Shown in pieces: positions 7,981 through 14,464 of a stretch of DNA of 16,284 nucleotides. Position 1 is the first letter of the stretch; every line of letters starts with the position of its first letter. The notes beneath the pieces are model-generated. The model had not been told where the DNA came from and did not search any database. It saw nothing but the letters and a program-made list of their open reading frames with translations. Origin of the DNA: Treponema sp. UBA6367 (GTDB lineage Bacteria > Spirochaetota > Spirochaetia > Treponematales > Treponemataceae); assembly GCA_002437725.1 (NCBI GenBank), contig DJRF01000018.1, forward strand, positions 1 to 16,284. Direction: 5' to 3'. The translations under genes were made by a program, and so were the position numbers.

Positions 7981-8018
7981 AAAAAAAAGTCCTGCGAAAA
8001 TCAATCTCGCAGGACTTT
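7981..8018 (-). terminator. Intrinsic terminator of the substrate-binding protein gene
   Basis: A perfect 12-base inverted repeat, AAAGTCCTGCGA (7986-7997) and TCGCAGGACTTT (8007-8018), with a 9-base loop. On the minus strand it is followed by an unbroken run of eight T (7981-7988). It starts 21 bases after the stop of the gene at 8040 and insulates it from purL. Confidence 0.93.
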
Positions 8019-8039
8019 GTAAAACTACAAATACTAAAC

Positions 8040-9185
8040 TTATGGATTTACAGTAGCTTTGTAAGCAGTTGTAAGACTTCCGTCAGCGGCTTTTACAAGC
8101 TCAAGCATAACAGCAGACTTTACAGGATTGCGTTTTTCATCAAAAGTAAGATGACCAGTAACGTAATCGCCATTAGTTTTTTTAAGAGCGTCTTTTACAG
8201 CTGCAGGATCTGCGCTTCCTGCCGCAACAATCGCATCTTTAAGCATGTAAACTGAATCGTAGCCAAGAGCTGCAAATGAGTTTGGATTTTTGCCATATTT
8301 TTTATTAAAAGCTGCAACAAAGTTTTTCACAGCTGGTTCTGTAGAATCTGCTGCATAGTGGTTTGAATAGAATCCGTTAAGAACTTCATCGCCAGCTTCA
8401 TCAATAAGACCGTCCCATCCATCAGCACCAACAAGAGGGCAGTTTATTCCCTGTGCGCGAATCTGCTTTGCAATAAGAGCAACAGTTCCATAATAGTCAG
8501 GAAGATAAACAACATCAGGATTTGCATTCTTAATCTTTGTTATTTGAGCATTGAAGTCTTTGTCGTTTGTTGCGTAAGATTCAGCAGAAACGATTTTACC
8601 GCCATTAGCTTCAAAAGATTTTTTAAAGTTTTCATAAAGACCTACAGAATAGTCGTTCTGAATGTCGTAAAGAACAGCAGCATTTTTGCAGCCAAGATTT
8701 TCAGAAGCGAATTTACCGCCTACAGTTCCCTGGAATGGATCTATAAAGCATGCGCGGAATACAAAGTCACCAGCATCAGTAATATCTGGAGATGTTGCTG
8801 CAGGAGCAATCTGCACAATCTTATTTGCCTGCGCCAGAGTAGTTACAGCCTTTGTGCATCCACTTGTCAGCGAACCGATAATAATTTTAACTTTGTCTTT
8901 TGTGACAAGCTTTTTAAAAGCATTAACAGATTTGTCTGGAGCACCTTCATCATCTTCGCAAATAAACTGGACAGTTTTTCCGTTGATTCCACCGGCAGCA
9001 TTGATTTCTTCAATTGCAAGATCTATACCATTCTTGCATTCAACGCCATAAACGGCAACACTTCCAGAGAGAGGTGCGATTCCACCAATTTTTATTGTTG
9101 TATCGTTGCCAGATTTTTTTGAGCATCCAGTAGATAGCAACAAAAGTACGCTTGCAGCAAAAGCGACGCTTGTAAGTTTTTTCAT
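8040..9185 (-). CDS. Branched-chain amino acid-type ABC transporter substrate-binding lipoprotein (orphan)
   Basis: A 381-residue lipoprotein: MKKL, a hydrophobic core and LLSTGC with Cys21 as the lipid anchor. The mature part is a type I periplasmic binding fold of the LivJ/LivK/BraC family. IKIGGIAPLSGSVAVYG is the opening strand and loop, INAAGGINGKTV and EDDEGAPDKSVNAFKKL are family signatures, IIGSLTSGCTKAV and APAATSPDITDAGDFVFR line the ligand site, and ALGYDSVYMLKDAI is the usual C-terminal helix. Family members bind branched-chain or other amino acids, amides or urea, so the ligand cannot be fixed. The start is supported by GGAGG (9192-9196) six bases upstream of ATG. The gene stands alone: a strong terminator follows and no livHMGF-like permease or ATPase genes lie nearby, so the partner transporter must be elsewhere. 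Confidence 0.93.
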   Translation of the reverse strand: MKKLTSVAFAASVLLLLSTGCSKKSGNDTTIKIGGIAPLSGSVAVYGVECKNGIDLAIEEINAAGGINGKTVQFICEDDEGAPDKSVNAFKKLVTKDKVKIIIGSLTSGCTKAVTTLAQANKIVQIAPAATSPDITDAGDFVFRACFIDPFQGTVGGKFASENLGCKNAAVLYDIQNDYSVGLYENFKKSFEANGGKIVSAESYATNDKDFNAQITKIKNANPDVVYLPDYYGTVALIAKQIRAQGINCPLVGADGWDGLIDEAGDEVLNGFYSNHYAADSTEPAVKNFVAAFNKKYGKNPNSFAALGYDSVYMLKDAIVAAGSADPAAVKDALKKTNGDYVTGHLTFDEKRNPVKSAVMLELVKAADGSLTTAYKATVNP

Positions 9186-9226
9186 TTTATTCCTCCAACT
9201 ATAGAATAATAGAATAAATTTACACT

Positions 9227-9255
9227 AATATAACTAATATTTTAAGTTTGGTAAA
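9227..9255 (-). promoter_or_regulatory. Candidate promoter of the substrate-binding protein gene
   Basis: On the minus strand: -35 TTTACC (9250-9255), a 17-base spacer, and -10 TATATT (9227-9232), leaving a leader of about 35 bases that contains the GGAGG site. The surrounding sequence is very AT-rich, so chance matches are likely and the call is moderate. Confidence 0.4.
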
Positions 9256-9321
9256 GATATTTCTTATTTTTAAAGAATATAAATTCAAAATTATGCTGAC
9301 TTTCAATCTTATATTTGTAGC

Positions 9322-9573
9322 TTATTGGATATTTTCGCTTGTAAGGTTTAGATTTTTTTTAAGTTTTTTTATATCGTCCAAACAAATATAAAATCGTGAA
9401 ATGTCGCTTTGAAATTCTGCATTTTCTTGAAAAACACTTTTTTCTACAAGTGAACGGTAAGAACAGTATGCAAAATTTTGTTTTCTGCGGGCAAATATTT
9501 TTTTAAGAAACTTTATCTCTATTTTTTCTTGCTTTTTCTTTCTTCTTTTATTCTTTTTGTGCAAGCAAAACAT
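9322..9573 (-). CDS. Doubtful small hypothetical protein, 83 residues
   Basis: An open frame with a lysine-rich N-terminal third (HKKNKRRKKKQEKIEIKFLKK) followed by a more ordinary-looking segment (FAYCSYRSLVEKSVFQENAEF; DISRFYICLDDIKKLKKN). No signal peptide, membrane segment or known domain is recognised. The ATG at 9571-9573 has no Shine-Dalgarno site, and the lysine run may simply reflect A-rich DNA. It lies in the AT-rich gap upstream of the substrate-binding protein gene, in the same direction, 136 bases away. It may be a small real gene, a remnant, or a chance ORF. Confidence 0.3.
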   Translation of the reverse strand: MFCLHKKNKRRKKKQEKIEIKFLKKIFARRKQNFAYCSYRSLVEKSVFQENAEFQSDISRFYICLDDIKKLKKNLNLTSENIQ

Positions 9574-9856
9574 AGTTTGATTATAAATTAAAAAACAAAT
9601 AAAAGCAAAAAAATTGGTTGAAAGCCTGGCTATTTAACCCAAGCTTCGAGTTTTTTATAACTTAAAAAAATGCTTTCAGCGAATTTACACTTTGTTCAGA
9701 CGGTTGTGCTCGCACTCCGCTTGAATTGGTTTGGGTCGCTACGCAACCTTAATTGTTCTAATCGCACAAAATCTTCACAAATTGTAAATTCGCTTACGCT
9801 TCTATTTATTTTTCTAAAAACTCGAAGTTTAGGCTGTTTAATGCAATTGCTTAAAA
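9574..9856. other. Intergenic stretch holding the inverted-repeat element
   Basis: Apart from the inverted-repeat element at 9637-9834, I see no gene here. A plus-strand ORF across it (9670-9867) is low-complexity and follows the palindrome rather than a protein pattern. The 60 or so bases before the element are AT-rich with A and T runs. Confidence 0.5.
9637..9834. repeat. MITE-like or structured inverted-repeat element downstream of the amylase gene
   Basis: Nested inverted repeats span about 200 bases. The outer arms share CTTCGAGTTTTT (9644-9655 and, inverted, 9816-9827) with weaker matches outward. The inner arms are 18 bases with one mismatch: AGCGAATTTACACTTTGT (9678-9695) against the inverse of 9777-9794. 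Near the centre GGTTGTG pairs with CGCAACC (about 9742-9748). The centre is more GC-rich than the flanks. A partial relative lies at 231-281. It abuts the 3' end of the amylase gene and could act as a terminator or processed RNA; no transposase is encoded. Confidence 0.55.
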
Positions 9857-12800
9857 TTATTCAATAACAATAATCTCGTCAGTTTCATCGCAAACAAGAG
9901 GAACTGTGTCAACTGCAAGCTCGCCTGTGCCGAACTTGTACTGCTCTGCGTCCCCTGCCTTGATTCCGCGCGGGCTGCCCATGTCAAAATCCCAAGTGTT
10001 TATGTAGAACTTGTAGCCTGCAATATCCTTTGGATAGCCCATTGCCGCCGCGCTGATGTTGAACCAAATCATTCCGGTTTTATCTTCCCATTCAGAGCCG
10101 ATTGCCGGAGAATAATCTGACCAGTCAAGAACATGGTATTTTTCAATTCCAGTAACATTGTCATCCAGGTTATCCCAATCCACCGCAGGCGAATTGTTTG
10201 GCGCTGGCGTTGTCGCCGTTCCCAGATTTGAGGCATCCGCATTCTTTGCAGAATAATAAGCCTGTCCCCAGCCGTTGCATTGGAACATATAGTCCCATTT
10301 GCCAAATGCGCCAGGCAGCTCGTAGTTGCTCTTTGGATGCACATTGCAACCATCTGCATCATCACCGTCAGAAACAAATACATAGAACACAACATGGTCA
10401 AAAAGGTTTGAGGTCGGATTCCAAGAGCGGGAAAGCGCGCTCATCTTTACGCCAAGGCGGATGTCGTTGCCGCTTCTGTAGACATCGACTCCTTGAATAT
10501 CCAATGATTTTGCAAACTGGGCTTCTGTCGGCTTTTGGAGCTTGCCTTTTGCGATTCCTACGCCGTTGTCATCGCCTGCAGCATCTGAAATCTTTGCGAC
10601 AAGCTTGAACGGCCGTTCGATTGTGAACGATTTTACATCCGAATAGCAAGTTATGCCGTCTACAATCTGGATAAACTGAACTGTGATGTTTCCGTTTGAA
10701 TATGCGGAAATGTCAAGTTCTTTTGTAAATTGCGTACCTGCTGTGGCAGTAACTTCTTCCGCCAAAGAATAGTCGCCGTTAAGAACTATTTTTACAGTTC
10801 CGTCTTTGTTTGTCGTTCCTTTTATTGTCGCAGTGTTTCCTGTGATTTTTTCAGAAGGAACTTCATCAACCGTTATAGTGCAGTCTGTAGATTCTGATGC
10901 AGCCCCTGCTTCTGTTAGAATATAAACTGCTGTGCTGTTTGCTGGAACAATCAGCTTGACATTGCCTTTCTTGTCATCTTTTGTAGCAATAAAGTGGTCT
11001 GCAATTTCTGTTCCGCCAGCAGGACTTACAGAGATTCCTTCGTAAGGAACAAGCTCAAATTTGTCGCCGGCTGCAATATTCGCATAGGACGCGTTCAATA
11101 CCTTGTCTGTGGTCGCAGTGTTCATTACAAAGATTGCTTTTTTACCGTTTTCAACAAGATTTCCATTTTTGTCCTGCTCGCGAACGATGTAGGCAAAAAT
11201 TCCTGCGCTGTCCTTTGTGTCCTGCAGCACGTAAAGAGTGTTGTATCTGAATACAGGATTTTCTTTTCTCATCTTGTTAAGGTTTTGAAAATACTTGTAC
11301 CAGTCGCCGGTTGTGTCAAATTTATCAGAAGATTGAGTTGTTCCTGGAGCAAGGTAGCTGCCTGCAAACATTCCTTCGCGGCACTCTCCGTTGAATCCCT
11401 GCTCAGAGCCGTAGTAAACCTGAGGGATGCCTGGGATTGTGTAGATAATGTTGTAGGCGGCTTTCATAAGCTCATCGTTGCCTTTCATTGTCTGTCCCCA
11501 GCGGTCCATGTCGTGGTTGTCAATAAAAGTCACAAGCCGGCTCGGGTTTTTGTAATAATTTTTTGTGTACCGGCTTTTTAGAACTGTGCTGATTGCCTCC
11601 GTTTTTCCGCCAGAGCTGATTGTGTCGGCAATCGCATAGCGCAACGGGAAGTAAATCATTCCGTCCATGCGGTCGTTGTAGCTGGCGCTTTTTGTGTATG
11701 AGCCAACAATTTTTTCGTCCTGGCTAAACGCCTCGCCAAAGTTTATAAAGTCTTTTTTTCCTTTTGAAAGACCGTATTCGCGGACGCCCATGTTGCTTGA
11801 GTCTGTGTCATTTATAAAGCCTTCAAAGAAATCCGGCTCAACGTACAAGGCTGTGTCGATTCGGTAGCCGTCGATTCCAGCCTTGTCTATCCAGTAGCGG
11901 AAATATCCTCGCAAAAGATTGCGGACAACAGGATCTTCTGTTTTCATGTCGTCAAGGTCGCTTGATGTGTGGTCGTACTGGATTGCCGCATTTGTATAGT
12001 CGCTGATTGGCGTGTTGTAATGGTAGAATGAATTGTTTTTCCATTCGTCAAAAGTCAAGTCGTTTATGTTGTTCAAAGCCCAAGGAAGCTGCTCCGGGTG
12101 ATTAAAAGGAACCGATTTTGGCTCAAGGTAAAAATCGCTTTGTGGAATATTGCCTTCACTGGCTTTCATTGTTTCTTCGGTAACGTCTTTCTGGATTTTC
12201 TGGTAGTCGCCAAGGTGATTTACAACAATATCCTGAATTACATAAAGCCCCTTTTCGTGCGCTTCTTTTACAAAATCCTGATATTGTTTCAAAGTTCCCA
12301 TGTGCGGGTCAACCTTTGTAAAATCGCTTGCCCAGTATCCGTGGTAGCCGTGATAGTTTGCCTCTGCAATCTGGCATTTTACAGGGGGAGTCATCCAAAT
12401 CGCTGTAAAGCCTAAGTCTTTTATGTACTGAAGTTTCTGGCGGATACCTTCGATGTCGCCGCCGTTATAGCCTGAAGCCGGCTGCCCCTGCAGAACAATG
12501 CTTTCATCGTAAGCGTTTCCGTTCTGGTCGGTAAGATTATGAACCTTGTCATTTGTTTTGTCGCCGTTAAAAAAGCGGTCGGTAAGAATAAAATATATCG
12601 TCTGGTCCTGCCAGTTTTCGCTTTCAGGGTTTACAGGAGTCCAGTTGCCTGTAAAATCTGTGGAACGGTCAAGGTCAAAGTCGAAGCTCGTCATCGCGTA
12701 CTTTTTTACGCCGTCTGCAAAAACCGCAAGGGCACGGATTATGCACTGCTCGGAAAGTTCAATAGGCTCGGTGTATTTTGCGGAGCTTTCTGTAGGCTTC

Positions 12801-13081
12801 GATTTTTTTACCGCTTCTTGCCATGCAGCTTCATCCCAGTTGCCATCTTTGTCTAAAGTTTGCGTTAAAATTTCGTAGTAAATTGCGCTTGCGCCTTCGC
12901 AGGAAATTGTTACTTTCTGTTTTTCCTTGTAAAACCCACCGATTGGAGAGAATACTGGACAAGCACTTTCTTTTACGGCAGGAGCTGGATCTGTTTTTTC
13001 AACATTGTCCACGGAAGACGGGCATCCAGTGAACAAAGTGAATAAAATACTAATAGCTAAAAATAAGCTGATTTTTTTCAT
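9857..13081 (-). CDS. GH13 alpha-amylase-family lipoprotein with N-terminal and C-terminal accessory domains
   Basis: A 1074-residue envelope lipoprotein (MKKISLFLA... LFTGC, Cys20) predicted to cleave alpha-1,4-glucans. Domains in order: a beta-sandwich resembling chitobiase/hexosaminidase C-terminal modules (about 41-137); a GH13 barrel from about 158 with TIYFILTDRFFNGD, NHLGDY (His289), GYRIDTALY (nucleophile Asp409), NFGEAF (acid/base Glu450) and FIDNHDMDRW (His523, Asp524); the C-domain to about 720; an Ig-like domain (about 725-815); and a module resembling glucodextranase C-terminal domains (about 822-1074; ISDAAGDDNGVG, LDIQGVDVYRSGND). The triad is complete, so it should be active. 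Exact specificity (amylase, neopullulanase or transferase) cannot be read. ATG 13079-13081 follows AAGGA (13087-13091) and begins a proper signal peptide; a longer frame would be coded by the upstream terminator. It follows the glycan-binding genes. Confidence 0.93.
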   Translation of the reverse strand: MKKISLFLAISILFTLFTGCPSSVDNVEKTDPAPAVKESACPVFSPIGGFYKEKQKVTISCEGASAIYYEILTQTLDKDGNWDEAAWQEAVKKSKPTESSAKYTEPIELSEQCIIRALAVFADGVKKYAMTSFDFDLDRSTDFTGNWTPVNPESENWQDQTIYFILTDRFFNGDKTNDKVHNLTDQNGNAYDESIVLQGQPASGYNGGDIEGIRQKLQYIKDLGFTAIWMTPPVKCQIAEANYHGYHGYWASDFTKVDPHMGTLKQYQDFVKEAHEKGLYVIQDIVVNHLGDYQKIQKDVTEETMKASEGNIPQSDFYLEPKSVPFNHPEQLPWALNNINDLTFDEWKNNSFYHYNTPISDYTNAAIQYDHTSSDLDDMKTEDPVVRNLLRGYFRYWIDKAGIDGYRIDTALYVEPDFFEGFINDTDSSNMGVREYGLSKGKKDFINFGEAFSQDEKIVGSYTKSASYNDRMDGMIYFPLRYAIADTISSGGKTEAISTVLKSRYTKNYYKNPSRLVTFIDNHDMDRWGQTMKGNDELMKAAYNIIYTIPGIPQVYYGSEQGFNGECREGMFAGSYLAPGTTQSSDKFDTTGDWYKYFQNLNKMRKENPVFRYNTLYVLQDTKDSAGIFAYIVREQDKNGNLVENGKKAIFVMNTATTDKVLNASYANIAAGDKFELVPYEGISVSPAGGTEIADHFIATKDDKKGNVKLIVPANSTAVYILTEAGAASESTDCTITVDEVPSEKITGNTATIKGTTNKDGTVKIVLNGDYSLAEEVTATAGTQFTKELDISAYSNGNITVQFIQIVDGITCYSDVKSFTIERPFKLVAKISDAAGDDNGVGIAKGKLQKPTEAQFAKSLDIQGVDVYRSGNDIRLGVKMSALSRSWNPTSNLFDHVVFYVFVSDGDDADGCNVHPKSNYELPGAFGKWDYMFQCNGWGQAYYSAKNADASNLGTATTPAPNNSPAVDWDNLDDNVTGIEKYHVLDWSDYSPAIGSEWEDKTGMIWFNISAAAMGYPKDIAGYKFYINTWDFDMGSPRGIKAGDAEQYKFGTGELAVDTVPLVCDETDEIIVIE

Positions 13082-13106
13082 AGTTTTCCTTATAAAAATA
13101 ATTTTG

Positions 13107-13161
13107 CAAAAAAAGAGGCTGCTTTTTTCTACTATTTGCAAATTCAAAAAAAGCAACCTCT
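13107..13161 (-). terminator. Intrinsic terminator or attenuator between the binding lipoprotein and the amylase
   Basis: AGAGGCTGCTTTTTT (13114-13128) pairs with AAAAAAGCAACCTCT (13147-13161) with one mismatch around a loop that itself holds the palindrome ATTTGCAAAT. On the minus strand a run of seven T follows the stem (13108-13114). It sits 25 bases after the stop at 13186 and about 26 bases before the amylase start. No convincing promoter fits between it and the amylase, so read-through is likely needed for amylase expression. Confidence 0.75.
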
Positions 13162-13185
13162 AGGTTTTAATAGATTGAAATAGAA

Positions 13186-14439
13186 CTATTGTTTTACTGT
13201 TTCACAAGTTCCAGCAGTCAAATCGACAGTCGTAACCCAAGTTCCTGCAGTATCAACAACGAATTCGATTTTGAAGTTGTTACCATCGATTTTAATCTCT
13301 CCAGATGCAGTTGCAATATCATCATCAACAACTTCACCCCAATAACCACAAGCTCCATAAGAAATATTGTCGCCAGCTGCTACAGAAATTCCGTCTGCAA
13401 AAAGATTAAATTCTGCTTTTCCAGTTTCATCAACTTCTGCATTAACTAGTTGAGAAACCTTTTTCTCACCACCCCAAGCAGTAGTCCATCCTGACCAGCT
13501 ATTGAATTCGCCTGAAATAATAGCTGTTTGACCTACATCAGAAATACCTTTAACAACAACCTTAACATTTGCTTTAAGTAATTCGAAAATCTTTACAGAA
13601 ACTTCTTTATCTGGAGTTGTTGTAATTTCTACACGATATGAACTACCTACTTTAAGACCTTCTACCTTAAAGTTGCCAGCTTCTCCATCAAGGGCAGTAG
13701 CTTCTGTAGCACCAACAGCAACTGTTACACCTTTGCCATTCAGGTTGTTTTTCCAATTAGAATCATTGATTCCCATTTCACCTGTGGCAGCAACAGCTTT
13801 TACATCTTTTGAATATGTAACGATACCTGTTTTTTTATCTACGTTAGCACCCCAAATTAGGTTTGCAGAACTGAATGACCATGTATCAGCAGAAGTTCCA
13901 TCTACATTAAACACGCCACCAACTAAGTACATACCATCTAAATAATATGGCACAGGAACAGCTTCCGCAGTGCCTTCACTTTCTTCAAGAGAAACTTCAA
14001 CGGCGGTTGCTGTAGCAATTACATTGATTTTATACCACTGGCCGGTTTTAAGGCCTACAAGTTTTTCATTAAGGCCGCCATTACCATCGTCTACTTGTTC
14101 GTTCTTTACACCTTCTGGCAAAGTGCCAATTGTCATGTTTCCAGCTTTTTGGTTGAACTGAGAAGTCCAGTCACCATTAGCAATTTTCCATTGTCCAGAT
14201 TCACCAAGTGCCTTGAACTTTGCATAATAAAAACCTACAGAACCTTTTTCTGTATCGGCCACAAGTTTATTAGAATCGTCTTTTATATTCCAACCGTCTT
14301 CATAAAGCTCGCCTCGAACATAGTATCCATCGAGGTTGCCTACGGCTTCTAAATCCGGGTTATCAGTTACACAGCCAGTGAACATTCCTGCAAGCAAAGC
14401 AAGCGAAGCCACAGCTGCAAATATATTTGTTTTTTTCAT
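13186..14439 (-). CDS. Three-module putative glycan-binding lipoprotein
   Basis: A 417-residue protein with a clear lipoprotein signal (LLAGMFTGC, Cys23). The mature part falls into three beta-rich modules. Modules 1 (about 37-152) and 2 (about 167-287) are a diverged duplication: each opens LDG-x-Y with a nearby G, has a W-containing N/D-x-W motif (IANGDWTSQFN; INDSNWKNNLN), and ends GLK-x-G-x-x-Y then an I/V-rich strand and T-rich tail. Module 1 also has VDDGNGGLNEKLV, like the end of AMPK-type glycogen-binding domains. Module 3 (about 291-415) has ISGEFNSWSGWTTAWGG, reminiscent of starch-binding beta-sandwiches. The pattern recalls SusE/SusF-type proteins by analogy, not by recognised homology. 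GGAGG (14449-14453) precedes ATG 14437-14439. It starts 25 bases after the barrel gene and precedes the amylase, suggesting capture of alpha-glucan. No catalytic motifs are seen. Confidence 0.85.
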   Translation of the reverse strand: MKKTNIFAAVASLALLAGMFTGCVTDNPDLEAVGNLDGYYVRGELYEDGWNIKDDSNKLVADTEKGSVGFYYAKFKALGESGQWKIANGDWTSQFNQKAGNMTIGTLPEGVKNEQVDDGNGGLNEKLVGLKTGQWYKINVIATATAVEVSLEESEGTAEAVPVPYYLDGMYLVGGVFNVDGTSADTWSFSSANLIWGANVDKKTGIVTYSKDVKAVAATGEMGINDSNWKNNLNGKGVTVAVGATEATALDGEAGNFKVEGLKVGSSYRVEITTTPDKEVSVKIFELLKANVKVVVKGISDVGQTAIISGEFNSWSGWTTAWGGEKKVSQLVNAEVDETGKAEFNLFADGISVAAGDNISYGACGYWGEVVDDDIATASGEIKIDGNNFKIEFVVDTAGTWVTTVDLTAGTCETVKQ

Positions 14440-14464
14440 GTTATCTTTCCTCCACTGCCCAAGA

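Noticed and set aside
8544..9122. Plus-strand 192-residue ORF antisense to the binding-protein gene
   Set aside because: It is the reverse frame of a strongly supported gene, is rich in Cys, Phe and Ser as such shadows are, and has no ribosome site.
9670..9867. Plus-strand 65-residue ORF over the inverted-repeat element
   Set aside because: It follows the palindrome, lacks a ribosome site, overlaps the amylase 3' end, and its sequence has no domain-like pattern.
10994..11581. Plus-strand 195-residue ORF antisense to the amylase
   Set aside because: It lies opposite the GH13 catalytic region, whose conserved motifs prove the minus-strand frame; no independent evidence supports it.
13082..13156. 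Extended amylase N-terminus (25 more residues)
   Set aside because: The extension is encoded by the terminator hairpin, has no ribosome site, and would bury the lipoprotein signal peptide inside the protein.
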